The notes: generated from the sequence alone by a model not told the origin. A stretch of DNA of 64,000 nt from Plantibacter sp. Leaf314 (GCF_001423185.1 NZ_LMOB01000002.1:414328-478327); one strand, 5' to 3'. Positions 1 through 9,331 are shown, numbered from the stretch's first letter. A program made the numbers and translations.

Positions 1-52
1 GCTATCCGGCGTGTGTCGACGCTCGCAAGCCCTCCGCGTCACCCGCCCCGAT

Positions 53-58
53 TAGGCT
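53..58 (+). promoter_or_regulatory. -10 element, near-leaderless start of the first gene
   Basis: TAGGCT ends 8 bases before the ATG at 66, so transcription should begin at or next to the start codon. No Shine-Dalgarno sequence is visible. An in-frame GTG at 60 lies too close to the hexamer to be on the transcript. Positions 1-52 hold nothing recognisable. Confidence 0.5.
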
Positions 59-65
59 GGTGATC

Positions 66-1055
66 ATGCGTGCTCCGTCGATCCCTTCGCTCGTGCGGCG
101 TCGATCGGCGCGTCGATCGATCGTGACGGCGTTGGTCGCGGCGGTAGGCGTCTCCGCGCTCCTGTTCGGCGGAGTCCCCGGCTCGAGCGCCGCAGCGGCC
201 ACGCGCGATCAGGCGGCGGCCACGGCGACGCCCACCCCGACGCCGAAGCCGACCGGCAGCACCCCGGCGACGCCCAAGCCGACGGCCAAGCCTTCGACCC
301 CGGCCCCTGCAGCGCCGGCACCGCCCACGGTCCGCGGCACGGATTTCGATCCCGGCGAGATCATCAGCGACGAGAACTTCTACGACGCCAACGCGATGAG
401 CGAGGCGGACGTCCAGGCGTTCTTCGCCTCCCAGCCCTGCACGCCGAAGGACGGCGTACCGTGCCTGGCGGACTTCCGCGACAGCACGGAGTCGGTCCCG
501 GCCGCCGAACCCGGCCACTGCGAGGCCTACCGGGGCGCTGTCAACGAATCGGCCGCCCGGATCGTCACCAAGGTCGCGCACGCGTGCGGGATCAACCCGA
601 AGGTGCTGCTCGTCCTCATGCAGAAGGAGCAGTCGCTCATCACCGGACCGAGCGAGTACGGCTACGCCCGGGCGATGGGCTGGGGCTGCCCCGACACCGG
701 GCCGAACTTCAGCGCCAGTTGCGACGCCGACTACTTCGGCTTCCAGAACCAGGTCTACCGGTCCGCGTGGCAGTTCCGGCAGTACACGCTCTACCCCCTG
801 AACGTGCCGGGCGAGTCGTACCAGCGCGCGTACCACCTCGGGTCGGTGTACATCCAGTACAGCCCTGATGCCGCGTGCGGGGGCACCCAGGTGGACATCC
901 GCAACCAGGCCACGGCGAACCTGTACCTCTACACCCCGTACCAGCCGAACGCCGCGGCGCTCGCCAACGTGTCCGGCACGGGCGACGCCTGCAGCGCCTA
1001 CGGCAACCGCAACTTCTGGCGGCTCTACACCGAATGGTTCGGCCCGGCCGTCTGA
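66..1055 (+). CDS. secreted protein with lysozyme/transglycosylase-like domain
   Basis: The 329-residue product has an Arg-rich N-terminus, a hydrophobic core (about residues 18-38) and an Ala-rich cleavage region, so it is probably exported. Residues about 51-88 form a Thr/Pro/Lys-rich linker typical of cell-wall-spanning proteins. The rest is one Cys-containing domain with the segment LLVLMQKEQSLI, where Glu188 is placed like the catalytic Glu of lytic transglycosylases. Aromatic repeats (YFGFQNQVYRSAWQFRQY) follow. Similar actinobacterial proteins are often labelled hemagglutinin without functional proof. A role in cell-wall turnover is inferred. ATG 66 is preferred over GTG 60 because of the promoter position. 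Confidence 0.55.
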   Translation: MRAPSIPSLVRRRSARRSIVTALVAAVGVSALLFGGVPGSSAAAATRDQAAATATPTPTPKPTGSTPATPKPTAKPSTPAPAAPAPPTVRGTDFDPGEIISDENFYDANAMSEADVQAFFASQPCTPKDGVPCLADFRDSTESVPAAEPGHCEAYRGAVNESAARIVTKVAHACGINPKVLLVLMQKEQSLITGPSEYGYARAMGWGCPDTGPNFSASCDADYFGFQNQVYRSAWQFRQYTLYPLNVPGESYQRAYHLGSVYIQYSPDAACGGTQVDIRNQATANLYLYTPYQPNAAALANVSGTGDACSAYGNRNFWRLYTEWFGPAV

Positions 1056-1059
1056 CGCC

Positions 1060-1548
1060 TCACTCCCCGATGAGGAGCGAGACCCGGTCGTCGAGGTAGG
1101 CGTCGAGCGGCGTGAGACCGAGGTCGTGACCGGCCCAGCGGAGCATGATCGTGTCGTCGACGATGGAGAGCGGGCCGGAGCCCGCCCGGAGCGACGCCTC
1201 GTCCAGCGCCAGTTCGACGACCTCGAAGTTCACGACATCCCCCTCGGCGAACGGGCCACGGTGCGCCGCCTGCTGGGCGATCCGCCGGTGCTCGACCTCG
1301 GAGGATCGGTGGTTGAACCACTTCGGCTCGACGGCGCGGGTGGACTCCGCCGCGGTGAAGAGGCGGCCGTCGACGGACACGAGCACCACGCCGAGGCGCC
1401 ACGCCCGGCCGATGGGCCGGAGCGCGGGCGCCCGTTTGACCAGTGGGATCCCGCGCGGCGTGTAGACCTCCGCGAGCGCCTCGTCGTGAACCCCTGCCGC
1501 CTGCAGACGCGCCGCCGCCTGCACCAGCAGCTCGTGCAGCGCGGTCAC
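1060..1548 (-). CDS. conserved hypothetical protein, 162 aa
   Basis: I do not recognise the family with certainty. The product is soluble with no signal peptide or membrane segment; its N-terminal half is amphipathic helix (LHELLVQAAARLQAAG). It starts with GTG 13 bases after the manC stop and so is probably co-transcribed and translationally coupled with it. It is convergent with the secreted-protein gene, with only 4 bases between the two stop codons. Codon use resembles its neighbours. It could act in sugar-nucleotide or cell-envelope metabolism only by association with manC. Confidence 0.6.
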   Translation of the reverse strand: MTALHELLVQAAARLQAAGVHDEALAEVYTPRGIPLVKRAPALRPIGRAWRLGVVLVSVDGRLFTAAESTRAVEPKWFNHRSSEVEHRRIAQQAAHRGPFAEGDVVNFEVVELALDEASLRAGSGPLSIVDDTIMLRWAGHDLGLTPLDAYLDDRVSLLIGE

Positions 1549-1561
1549 CGTCGGCGGCCGA

Positions 1562-2677
1562 TCAGAGGACGTCGTCGCGGCCGGACAGCTTGAGGGCGTC
1601 GACGACGCTCTTCACCCGCTGCGCGTTCGCGCTCGTGGTGACGAGCAGGGCGTCCGGGGTGTCGACGACGACGATGTCCTGCACGCCGATGAGGCTGATG
1701 ACCCGGCCGGTCTGACTGACCACGATGCCGCTGGAGGCGTCGGACAGCACCCGTGCGTTCTCGCCGAGGATGGCGAGGTCGGACTTGCGTCCACCGGAGT
1801 TGAGCTTCGCGAGCGAGGCGAAGTCCCCCACGTCGTCCCAGTCGAAGTGCGCCGGCACGACGGCCATGCGACCGGCGGCCGCAGCGGGCTCGGCCACCGA
1901 GTAGTCGATCGCGATCTTCTCGAGGGCCGGCCAGACGCGGTCGACGACCGGACCGCGCGCTGCGGCGTCGTCCCAGACCTCGGCGAGTTCGAGGAGTCCC
2001 GCGAGGAGCTCCGGCTTCTGCCGACCGATCTCCTCGAGCAGGACGTCGGCGCGGGAGATGAACATGCCGGCGTTCCAGAGGTGTTCGCCGCTCGAGACGT
2101 AGCGCTTGGCCGTGGCGAGGTCGGGCTTCTCGACGAAGGAGTCGACGAGCATGACGCCCTCCGCCCCACGGATGCCCAGATCGTGCGCGCTCTTGATGTA
2201 GCCGAAGCCGATCGCCGGCTCCGTCGGCTGGATGCCGATCGTGACGATGTACCGCTCCTCGGCAGCCGTGACCGCCTGCGCCACCGCGGCCCGGAACAGC
2301 CGGTCGCCGCGGATGACGTGGTCGGCGGCGAAGGAACCGACGATGACGTCGGGCTCGCGGCGCACGAGGATCGCCGCGGCGAGGCCGATCGCCGCCGTGG
2401 AGTCACGCGGTTCGCTCTCGAGGACGACGTTCGCGTCGGCGAGGTCTGGCAGCTGCTGTTCGACGGCCGCCCGGTGCGCGCGTCCCGTGACGACCATGAT
2501 GCGCTGGTCGCCGGCGATGGGGGCGAGGCGGTCCCAGGTGGCGCGGAGCAGCGTGCTGCCGGACCCGGTGAGGTCGTGGAGGAACTTGGGTGCGTCGGCG
2601 CGAGAGAGCGGCCAGAGCCGGCTGCCGATGCCGCCGGCCGGGATCACCGCGTAGAAGCGTTCGAGGGGCGTGGTCAT
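1562..2677 (-). CDS. manC: mannose-1-phosphate guanylyltransferase
   Basis: Makes GDP-mannose from GTP and mannose 1-phosphate, the mannosyl donor precursor for actinobacterial glycolipids and glycans. The 371-residue product opens with FYAVIPAGGIGSRLWPLSRA, the nucleotidyltransferase glycine-rich signature with the conserved Arg. It continues with PKFLHDL, AADHVI, FVEKPD and WNAGMF motifs in family order. It lacks the C-terminal cupin isomerase domain of the roughly 470-residue bifunctional enzymes, so it should have only the transferase activity. ATG 2677 was chosen over an upstream in-frame ATG because a TACGCT hexamer ends exactly 7 bases before it, giving a leaderless transcript. Confidence 0.9.
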   Translation of the reverse strand: MTTPLERFYAVIPAGGIGSRLWPLSRADAPKFLHDLTGSGSTLLRATWDRLAPIAGDQRIMVVTGRAHRAAVEQQLPDLADANVVLESEPRDSTAAIGLAAAILVRREPDVIVGSFAADHVIRGDRLFRAAVAQAVTAAEERYIVTIGIQPTEPAIGFGYIKSAHDLGIRGAEGVMLVDSFVEKPDLATAKRYVSSGEHLWNAGMFISRADVLLEEIGRQKPELLAGLLELAEVWDDAAARGPVVDRVWPALEKIAIDYSVAEPAAAAGRMAVVPAHFDWDDVGDFASLAKLNSGGRKSDLAILGENARVLSDASSGIVVSQTGRVISLIGVQDIVVVDTPDALLVTTSANAQRVKSVVDALKLSGRDDVL

Positions 2678-2683
2678 CGCCCC

Positions 2684-2689
2684 AGCGTA
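2684..2689 (-). promoter_or_regulatory. -10 element of leaderless manC promoter
   Basis: On the minus strand TACGCT ends 7 bases before the manC ATG at 2677, which puts +1 at the A of the start codon. No ribosome binding site precedes the ATG. Confidence 0.55.
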
Positions 2690-2741
2690 CCGGCAGGGTC
2701 CCGCCGTGCGATGACGGCACGGAACCGTCATCTGACGGGTT

Positions 2742-2747
2742 TACGAT
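2742..2747 (+). promoter_or_regulatory. probable -10 element of corA
   Basis: TACGAT would start transcription near 2754. The leader to ATG 2785 then carries a purine-rich GAGAAAGA at 2766-2773 as a modest ribosome binding site. A convincing -35 was not found. Confidence 0.35.
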
Positions 2748-2784
2748 GAGCGCCAGTTCGAGCACGAGAAAGATCGGTACGCGC

Positions 2785-3909
2785 ATGGCTGGACGCAACG
2801 TCCTCGGGATCCCGATCCCGTCCTTCGGCAGCAAGCAGACTCCCCCACCGCCCGTCGGCCCGCCCGACCCCGCCGACCTCGACGGCCGGAACAGCATCGT
2901 CAACGCCTGCATCTACCGTCACGGATCCCGCAGCTCCACCCTCACGTCCTTGGAGGACACCTTCCGGGCACTCCACGAGACGCCGGAGGGTGTCGCGTGG
3001 ATCGGGCTCTACCGACCCGACGCAGGCGAGCTCGGCATCCTGGCGGCGGAGTTCGGGCTCCACCCGCTCGCCGTGGAGGACGCGATCACGGCCCATCAGC
3101 GGCCGAAGATCGAGCGGTACGACGACGTCCTCTTCGTCGTCCTCCGAGCCGCCAACTACATCGACGAGACCGAGTCCGTCGAGTTCGGCGAGTTGCACGT
3201 CTTCGTCGGCCCGAACTTCGTGATCACCCTCCGGCACGCGGAGTCCCCCGACCTCTCTCATGTACGCGCCCGCATGGAGCAGGAGCATGAGCTCCTCGCC
3301 TACGGACCGCAGGCGATCCTCTACGCCATCATCGACGCCGTCGTGGACGGGTACGGCCCGGTCGTGGCCGGACTCTCCAACGACATCGACGAGATCGAGG
3401 AGCAGGTGTTCGTCGGCGAGTCGCAGGTGTCGCGACGCATCTACCAACTCTCCCGGGAGGTCATCGCCTTCGAACGCGCCACCCACCCGCTGAGCGACGT
3501 CATGCAGTCGCTCGAGCAGGGCAGTGCGAAGTACGGCGTCGCCGACGAGCTGCAGCGCGGTCTCCGCGACGTCGCCGACCACCTGACGAGCGTGAACCAG
3601 CGCATCGACGCCTACCGAGAGCTCCTCCGCGACATCCTGACCGTCAACAGCACGCTCGTCGGACAGCGCCAGAACGAGGAGATGGCCAAGATGACGGAGG
3701 CGAGCCTCAAGCAGGGGGACGAGGTGAAGAAGATCTCCTCCTGGGCGGCCATCCTCTTCGGCCCGAGCCTCATCGCGGGCATCTACGGCATGAACTTCAC
3801 CCACATGCCCGAGCTGTCGTGGTGGTTCGGATACCCGATGGCGCTCGCGCTCATGGCCACGACCAGCGTGATCCTCTACAAGGTCTTCAAACGACGGAAC
3901 TGGTTGTGA
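2785..3909 (+). CDS. corA: CorA-type magnesium/divalent-cation channel
   Basis: Pentameric inner-membrane channel for Mg2+ and related cations. The 374-residue product has the long soluble N-terminal domain and stalk helix of CorA. It ends with two membrane segments, the first followed by the diagnostic GMN motif (GIYGMNFTHMPEL) and the second by a Lys/Arg-rich C-terminus (FKRRNWL). Length is normal for the family. ATG 2785 is chosen; an ATG at 2747 would fall inside the proposed -10 hexamer. The gene is divergent from manC and appears monocistronic. Confidence 0.92.
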   Translation: MAGRNVLGIPIPSFGSKQTPPPPVGPPDPADLDGRNSIVNACIYRHGSRSSTLTSLEDTFRALHETPEGVAWIGLYRPDAGELGILAAEFGLHPLAVEDAITAHQRPKIERYDDVLFVVLRAANYIDETESVEFGELHVFVGPNFVITLRHAESPDLSHVRARMEQEHELLAYGPQAILYAIIDAVVDGYGPVVAGLSNDIDEIEEQVFVGESQVSRRIYQLSREVIAFERATHPLSDVMQSLEQGSAKYGVADELQRGLRDVADHLTSVNQRIDAYRELLRDILTVNSTLVGQRQNEEMAKMTEASLKQGDEVKKISSWAAILFGPSLIAGIYGMNFTHMPELSWWFGYPMALALMATTSVILYKVFKRRNWL

Positions 3910-3967
3910 ACGGCAGCCGTCCGTCGGGTGTCGAGCGGGTGGCGCGACTCTCTCGTCATCGAGACAG

Positions 3968-3986
3968 TTAGGCCAGCCTTAGCGGC
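3968..3986. promoter_or_regulatory. possible DtxR/IdeR iron box upstream of sdhC
   Basis: The sequence beginning TTAGGCCAGCCTTAG matches 12 of 19 positions of the symmetrical IdeR/DtxR consensus, with the left half nearly complete and the right end poor. It lies 20 bases upstream of a TACACT hexamer at 4007-4012, ahead of an operon encoding an Fe-S enzyme. Function is inferred. Confidence 0.3.
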
Positions 3987-4006
3987 GGAACGACGCGTCT
4001 CGCGCC

Positions 4007-4012
4007 TACACT
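4007..4012 (+). promoter_or_regulatory. probable -10 element of the sdhCDAB operon
   Basis: TACACT would place +1 near 4019, leaving a leader of about 86 bases before the sdhC GTG at 4105. Confidence 0.4.
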
Positions 4013-4104
4013 TGGGGTCAGCGCGCCGATTCGACGCACGGCAGGCAACAACCCCCGCACGGCAGAACGATCTGCCGCAGATAGCGAATATCAGGGAGGA
4101 CCTC

Positions 4105-4533
4105 GTGACCGCGAGTCTCACGCGAACGTCACCGTTGGAATCCACGACATCCAAACGCCCGGCCGGCACCCTGTATCGGGGCCGTGAAGGCATGTGGTCG
4201 TGGGTGCTCCACCGGATCACCGGCGTCGCCATCTTCTTCTTCCTCCTCGTGCACGTCCTCGACACCGCGCTGGTGCGGGTCTCGCCTGAGGCGTACAACG
4301 CCGTCATCGGCACGTACAAGAACCCGATCATGGGCCTCGGCGAAGTCGCCCTGGTCGCGGCGATCACGTACCACGCGTACAACGGCATCCGGATCATCCT
4401 CATCGACTTCTGGTCGAAGGGCACGAGGTTCCAGCGCCCGATGTTCTGGATCGTCATCGGCCTCTGGGTCGTCACGATGCTGGGCTTCACGCCGCGCCAC
4501 CTGATCAACGTGTTCAGCGAGATGGGCCACTGA
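4105..4533 (+). CDS. sdhC: succinate dehydrogenase cytochrome b subunit
   Basis: One of two membrane anchors of complex II, carrying haem b and part of the quinone site. The 142-residue product begins with a polar segment followed by three transmembrane helices. The first contains [19 protein letters not shown], with the SdhC Arg-His signature and a candidate haem-ligand His. GTG 4105 is chosen over upstream in-frame codons because GGGAGGA at 4094-4100 is well placed. The TGA stop overlaps the sdhD ATG by one base, implying translational coupling. Confidence 0.92.
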   Translation: MTASLTRTSPLESTTSKRPAGTLYRGREGMWSWVLHRITGVAIFFFLLVHVLDTALVRVSPEAYNAVIGTYKNPIMGLGEVALVAAITYHAYNGIRIILIDFWSKGTRFQRPMFWIVIGLWVVTMLGFTPRHLINVFSEMGH

Positions 4534-4979
4534 TGACGACGATCGCCGCTCCCCGCACCCCCGCACGTCCCGCGCGCCGCAAGGGCGTCAACTGGGAGAA
4601 GTGGGGCTGGATCTACATGCGCGTCTCCGGCGTGATCCTCCTGGTCCTCATCTTCGGACACCTGTTCGTCAACCTCATGGTCGGCGACGGCATCAAGGCC
4701 ATCGACTTCGCGTTCGTCGGCGGCAAGCTGTCGAACCCGTTCTGGCAGTGGTGGGACGTCGCCATGCTGTGGCTGGCGCTCATCCACGGCGGCAACGGCA
4801 TGCGCACGATCGTGAACGACTACGCGACGGGTCGCACGATCCGCGGCGTGCTCAAGGTCGCGATCCTCGCCGCCGTCAGCATCCTCATCATCCTCGGGAC
4901 CCTGGTCGTCTTCACCTTCGACCCGTGCCCCGCCGGCGCACCGGCAGACCTGCTCGCGTCGTTCTGCCCCGCCAACTGA
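4533..4979 (+). CDS. sdhD: succinate dehydrogenase membrane anchor subunit
   Basis: Second hydrophobic anchor of complex II. The 148-residue product has a basic cytoplasmic N-terminus ([16 protein letters not shown]) and three transmembrane helices. The first contains a His ([10 protein letters not shown]) and the second ends in [14 protein letters not shown], typical for this subunit. The start ATG shares its A with the sdhC stop codon. The C-terminal tail holds two Cys but no known motif. Confidence 0.9.
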   Translation: MTTIAAPRTPARPARRKGVNWEKWGWIYMRVSGVILLVLIFGHLFVNLMVGDGIKAIDFAFVGGKLSNPFWQWWDVAMLWLALIHGGNGMRTIVNDYATGRTIRGVLKVAILAAVSILIILGTLVVFTFDPCPAGAPADLLASFCPAN

Positions 4980-5005
4980 GCAACCGAGACCGAGCAACGG
5001 AAACC

Positions 5006-6808
5006 GTGACTACAGAAACCACCGAGTCCACCGTCATCGACGGCATCCACTACCACCAGTTCGACATCGTGATCGTGGGTGCCGGCGGTGCCGGCATGCG
5101 CGCAGCGATCGAGGCCGGTCCAGGGGCGAAGACCGCGGTCATCTCCAAGCTGTACCCGACGCGTTCCCACACGGGTGCCGCGCAGGGCGGCATGGCGGCG
5201 GCGTTGGCCAACGTCGAGGAGGACAGCTGGGAGTGGCACACCTTCGACACGATCAAGGGTGGCGACTACCTCGTCGACCAGGACGCCGCTGAGATCCTCG
5301 CGAAGGAGGCCATCGACGCGGTCATCGACCTCGAGAACATGGGCCTGCCCTTCAACCGCACGCCGGAGGGCAAGATCGACCAGCGCCGCTTCGGCGGGCA
5401 CACGCGCGACCACGGCAAGGCTCCGGTCCGCCGTGCCTGTTACGCGGCCGACCGCACCGGCCACATGATCCTGCAGACGCTGTTCCAGAACTGCGTCAAG
5501 CTCGGCATCAACTTCTTCAACGAGTACTACGCGCTCGACCTCATCATGACCAACGTCGACGGCGTCGACAAGCCGTCCGGCATCGTCGCGTACGAGCTCT
5601 CCACCGGCGAGATCCACGTCTTCCAGGCGAAGGCGATCATCTTCGCGACCGGCGGCTTCGGCAAGATCTACAAGACGACCTCGAACGCGCACACCCTCAC
5701 GGGCGACGGCGTCGGGATCATCTGGCGCAAGGGCCTCCCGCTCGAGGACATGGAGTTCTTCCAGTTCCACCCCACCGGCCTGGCCGGTCTCGGCATCCTC
5801 CTCACCGAGGGTGCCCGAGGCGAGGGTGCGATCCTCCGCAACGCGAGCGGCGAACGCTTCATGGAGCGCTACGCCCCCACCATCAAGGACCTCGCACCCC
5901 GCGACATCGTCGCGCGATGCATGGTCCAGGAGGTCGCGGAGGGCCGCGGCGCCGGGCCCAACAAGGACTACGTCTACCTCGACTGCACGCACCTCGGTGC
6001 CGAGGTCCTCGAGACCAAGCTCCCCGACATCACCGAGTTCGCCCGCACCTACCTCGGTGTCGACCCGGTGACCGAGCCGGTGCCGGTCATGCCGACCGCG
6101 CACTACGCGATGGGCGGCATCCCGACGAACGTCAAGGCCGAGGTGCTGAGCGACAACAACACCGTCGTCCCCGGCCTCTACGCCGCCGGCGAGTGCGCCT
6201 GCGTGTCCGTTCACGGCTCCAACCGCCTCGGCACGAACTCGCTGCTCGACATCAACGTGTTCGGGAAGCGCGCCGGCAACAACGCGGTCGAGTACGTCCA
6301 GAACATCGACTTCACCCCGCTGCCCGAGAACCCGGCCGGCTTCGTCGCCGGTCTCGTCGAGCAGATGCGGAACTCCAACGGCACCGAGCGGATCTCGACG
6401 ATCCGCAAGGAGCTCCAGGAGGAGATGGACCGCAACGCGCAGGTGTTCCGCACCGACGAGTCGCTCGCCGGGGTCACCGCGACCATCCACAACCTGCGCG
6501 AGCGGTACCAGAACATCGCCGTCCAGGACAAGGGCAAGCGGTTCAACACCGACCTCCTCGAGGCGATCGAGCTCGGCTTCCTGCTCGACCTCGCCGAGGT
6601 CGTCGTGTACTCCGCGCGGAACCGCAAGGAGAGTCGCGGCGGCCACATGCGCGACGACTTCCCGAAGCGCGACGACGAGAACTACATGCAGCACACGATG
6701 GCGTACCTGTCGGGCGACCCGCACTCGTCCGACGCCGCCGACCACATCCGGCTCGACTGGAAGCCTGTGGTCATCACGCGGTACCAGCCGATGGAGAGGA
6801 AGTACTAG
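5006..6808 (+). CDS. sdhA: succinate dehydrogenase flavoprotein subunit
   Basis: Catalytic subunit oxidising succinate to fumarate, with covalently bound FAD. The 600-residue product has the dinucleotide fold [12 protein letters not shown] near residue 20. The flavin-linking His is in [30 protein letters not shown] carries substrate-binding His and the catalytic Arg region, and [13 protein letters not shown] is in the FAD domain. Length matches the roughly 590-residue family norm. GTG 5006 is the start that gives a normal N-terminus; its ribosome site (ACGGA) is weak, so expression may depend on coupling to sdhD, 26 bases upstream. Confidence 0.95.
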   Translation: MTTETTESTVIDGIHYHQFDIVIVGAGGAGMRAAIEAGPGAKTAVISKLYPTRSHTGAAQGGMAAALANVEEDSWEWHTFDTIKGGDYLVDQDAAEILAKEAIDAVIDLENMGLPFNRTPEGKIDQRRFGGHTRDHGKAPVRRACYAADRTGHMILQTLFQNCVKLGINFFNEYYALDLIMTNVDGVDKPSGIVAYELSTGEIHVFQAKAIIFATGGFGKIYKTTSNAHTLTGDGVGIIWRKGLPLEDMEFFQFHPTGLAGLGILLTEGARGEGAILRNASGERFMERYAPTIKDLAPRDIVARCMVQEVAEGRGAGPNKDYVYLDCTHLGAEVLETKLPDITEFARTYLGVDPVTEPVPVMPTAHYAMGGIPTNVKAEVLSDNNTVVPGLYAAGECACVSVHGSNRLGTNSLLDINVFGKRAGNNAVEYVQNIDFTPLPENPAGFVAGLVEQMRNSNGTERISTIRKELQEEMDRNAQVFRTDESLAGVTATIHNLRERYQNIAVQDKGKRFNTDLLEAIELGFLLDLAEVVVYSARNRKESRGGHMRDDFPKRDDENYMQHTMAYLSGDPHSSDAADHIRLDWKPVVITRYQPMERKY

Positions 6809-6810
6809 CG

Positions 6811-7578
6811 ATGAGCACTGCAACGCTCGAGAACCCGCCGGCCGCGGCCCCCGAGGAGATCCAGTCCTTCACGGTCACCCTGATCATCCGTCGGTTCGAC
6901 CCGGACGTGGACGCCGAGCCGCGCTGGGAGGACTTCGACGTCGAGATGTTCCCGACGGACCGGATCCTGGACGCGCTGCACAAGATCAAGTGGGAGCAGG
7001 ACGGCACGCTCACCTTCCGTCGTTCGTGCGCCCACGGCATCTGCGGCTCCGACGCCATGCGGATCAACGGCCGCAACCGACTCGCCTGCAAGACGCTGAT
7101 CAAGGACCTCGACATCTCGAAGCCGATCTACGTCGAGGCGATCAAGGGACTGCCGCTCGAGAAGGACCTCGTCGTCGACATGGACCCCTTCTTCGCGTCG
7201 TTCCGCGAGGTGCAGCCGTTCCTCATCCCGGGCAAGCCCGCGGAGAAGAACAAGGAGCGGGTGCAGTCGGTCGCCGAGCGTGCCCGGTTCGACGACACCA
7301 CCAAGTGCATCCTCTGCGCCGCCTGCACCTCGTCGTGCCCGGTGTTCTGGACCGACGGCCAGTACTTCGGCCCGGCGGCGATCGTCAACGCGCACCGCTT
7401 CATCTTCGACTCGCGCGACGACGCCTCGCAGGTGCGCCTCGACATCCTCAACGACCAGGAGGGGGTGTGGCGTTGCCGCACCACCTTCAACTGCACCGAG
7501 GCCTGCCCTCGTGGCATCCAGGTGACCCAGGCGATCGCCGAGGTCAAGCAGGCCATGATCTCGGGCAAGGTCTCCTAG
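6811..7578 (+). CDS. sdhB: succinate dehydrogenase iron-sulfur subunit
   Basis: Carries electrons from SdhA flavin to quinone through three Fe-S clusters. The 255-residue product has the 2Fe-2S loop CAHGICGSDAMRINGRNRLAC (Asp at the third ligand position, as in E. coli). CILCAACTSSCPVF and the later CTEACPRGIQV supply ligands of the 4Fe-4S and 3Fe-4S clusters. The start ATG is 2 bases after the sdhA stop, with GAGAGGA in the end of sdhA as ribosome site. It completes the order C-D-A-B. Confidence 0.95.
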   Translation: MSTATLENPPAAAPEEIQSFTVTLIIRRFDPDVDAEPRWEDFDVEMFPTDRILDALHKIKWEQDGTLTFRRSCAHGICGSDAMRINGRNRLACKTLIKDLDISKPIYVEAIKGLPLEKDLVVDMDPFFASFREVQPFLIPGKPAEKNKERVQSVAERARFDDTTKCILCAACTSSCPVFWTDGQYFGPAAIVNAHRFIFDSRDDASQVRLDILNDQEGVWRCRTTFNCTEACPRGIQVTQAIAEVKQAMISGKVS

Positions 7579-7596
7579 CCCGCACCCCGTTCGTCC

Positions 7597-7627
7597 GTCC
7601 GGCCCAGCGCATCGCGCTGGGCCGGAC
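7597..7627 (+). terminator. strong hairpin after sdhB
   Basis: Perfect 14-bp stem (7597-7610 with 7614-7627) and a 3-base loop between the convergent sdhB and ptsI genes. There is no T-run, so it probably acts as a bidirectional or Rho-assisted terminator. Confidence 0.7.
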
Positions 7628-7660
7628 GTGTTCGTGCATGGCGACGTGTCGTCGAGCGAG

Positions 7661-9319
7661 TCAGGCCAGCGCGGCGGCTCTGGCTTCGGCCGGTGACGCG
7701 GCGCTCAACGCGTCCACGGCCATGGCGCGTGCGGCCTCGAGCGTGTAGCGCCGCAGTTCGGTGCGCACCTCGCCGAGCGCTGCAGGCGCGACCGACAGGC
7801 TCGTCGCCCCCAGCCCGACGAGCACGACCGCGAGCAGGGGGTCCGCAGCGGCCTCGCCGCACACCCCGATGGAGCGCCCCGAGGCGAGTCCGGCGTCGCC
7901 GACGAGTTTGACGAGACGCAGCACCGCCGGATGCCACGGGTCCTGGTACGAGCCGAGTGGTGCGGACAGGCGGTCGGCCGCGAGCGTGTACTGCGTGAGG
8001 TCGTTGGTCCCGATGCTCACGAAGTCGGCGACGCCGAGGATCTGCGCCGCCAGCAGCGCGCTCGACGGGACCTCGATCATCACCCCGACCGTCCGCAGCC
8101 CGAGACGCTTCGCGAGCGTGACGAACGCGGCCGCCTCGGGAAGGTCGGCCACCATCGGCGCCATCACCCAGAGCTCCGCATCCGAGGCGTCCTGCGCGAG
8201 GGCGAGCGCCGTCAACTGATCGCGGAGCACCCCCTCGCGGGCGCGCAGGGCCCGCAGCCCTCGGACGCCGAGCGCCGGGTTCGGTTCGACGCCGTCCGGG
8301 CCGAGGAAGGCGAGCGGTTTGTCGGCACCGGCGTCGAAGACCCGCACGATCACGCGCCTGCCGGGGAACGCGGCGAGCAGTTCGCCGTACCGCTGCGCCT
8401 GCTCGGCGACGCCCGGCGCCTCGGAACGGTCGAGGAAGAGGAGTTCGGTGCGGAACAGCCCGACCCCTTCGGCACCGAGGGCCAGCGCACCGGCCGCCGC
8501 GTCGACCGAGCCGAGGTTCGCGAGCAGCGGCACCGGTGTCCCGTCGGCGAGTTCTCCCGGTGACCGCGGCGAGACGCGCACCCGCGCCGCCGCGGTGGAC
8601 CTGGCCGACCGCACCTCACGCGTGGTCGGCGAGCCGGTGACGACGCCCGCTCCGGCGTCGACGAGGAGGATCTCACCGTCCTCGAACTGTTCCGCCCCGG
8701 CGACGCCCACCACGGCGATGAGGGACTGCTCCCGCGCCAGGATGGCCGTGTGCGAGGTGGCCGATCCGCCACTGGTGACGAGCGCGAGGACCAGGTCGAG
8801 GTCGAGGAGCGCGGCATCGGCCGGCGCGAGGTCCGCCGCGACGAGGACGAACGGCTCGTCCGAATCCGGCGGGCCGGGGACGGGGCGACCGAGCAGCCGC
8901 GCGATGACGCGCTGCGACACGTCTCCGACATCGGTCGCCCGCGCCGCCATCGGCTCACCGAGGTTGAAAAGGACCTGCTGCACGGTCGCCAAGGCTTCGA
9001 AGACCGCGCGTTCGGCGGTCCGCCCGGCGGCGATCCGGGCCGCCACCTCCTCGGCGAGCGCCGGGTCGTCGGCCATGACCGCCTGCGCCTCGAGGACGTC
9101 CTGGGCGTGGCCCCCGGCCCGACGGGCTCTCGCTTCGAGCTCGGCCCGCGTGTCGATGAGCGCCTGGGCAGCCCTGGCCTGTTCCCGCCCGATGTCGCCG
9201 TGGAAGGGATCGGCGGACGGCTCGGCGAGTGGCTCCGGCATACGGAGCACCGGTCCGGCGACGACGCCGCGTCCGACTCCGGTCCCGGTGAAGGTGCGTC
9301 GCCCCTCCGCCTCGCGCAT
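7661..9319 (-). CDS. ptsI: PTS phosphoenolpyruvate-protein phosphotransferase (enzyme I)
   Basis: Transfers phosphate from PEP to HPr to drive sugar phosphotransferase uptake. The 552-residue product has the phospho-His domain motif GGSATSHTAILAR with His190. The PEP-binding TIM barrel carries FRTELLFLDR, IGTNDLTQYTLAADR and the catalytic Cys in GVCGEAAADP. It is about 20 residues shorter than the E. coli enzyme but lacks no motif. No HPr or enzyme II gene is nearby. A TAGGGT hexamer ends 7 bases before the ATG, so the message is probably leaderless. Confidence 0.93.
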   Translation of the reverse strand: MREAEGRRTFTGTGVGRGVVAGPVLRMPEPLAEPSADPFHGDIGREQARAAQALIDTRAELEARARRAGGHAQDVLEAQAVMADDPALAEEVAARIAAGRTAERAVFEALATVQQVLFNLGEPMAARATDVGDVSQRVIARLLGRPVPGPPDSDEPFVLVAADLAPADAALLDLDLVLALVTSGGSATSHTAILAREQSLIAVVGVAGAEQFEDGEILLVDAGAGVVTGSPTTREVRSARSTAAARVRVSPRSPGELADGTPVPLLANLGSVDAAAGALALGAEGVGLFRTELLFLDRSEAPGVAEQAQRYGELLAAFPGRRVIVRVFDAGADKPLAFLGPDGVEPNPALGVRGLRALRAREGVLRDQLTALALAQDASDAELWVMAPMVADLPEAAAFVTLAKRLGLRTVGVMIEVPSSALLAAQILGVADFVSIGTNDLTQYTLAADRLSAPLGSYQDPWHPAVLRLVKLVGDAGLASGRSIGVCGEAAADPLLAVVLVGLGATSLSVAPAALGEVRTELRRYTLEAARAMAVDALSAASPAEARAAALA

Positions 9320-9325
9320 GGTTCG

Positions 9326-9331
9326 ACCCTA
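9326..9331 (-). promoter_or_regulatory. -10 element of leaderless ptsI promoter
   Basis: TAGGGT on the minus strand ends 7 bases before the ptsI ATG at 9319. Confidence 0.55.

Noticed and set aside
60..62. GTG start for the first gene
   Set aside because: It lies 2 bases after the -10 hexamer and would not be part of the transcript; ATG 66 fits better.
4820..6823. Minus-strand open frame of 667 residues opposite sdhA
   Set aside because: It mirrors sdhA codons (Val/Leu/Glu/Asp-rich) and has no recognisable motif.
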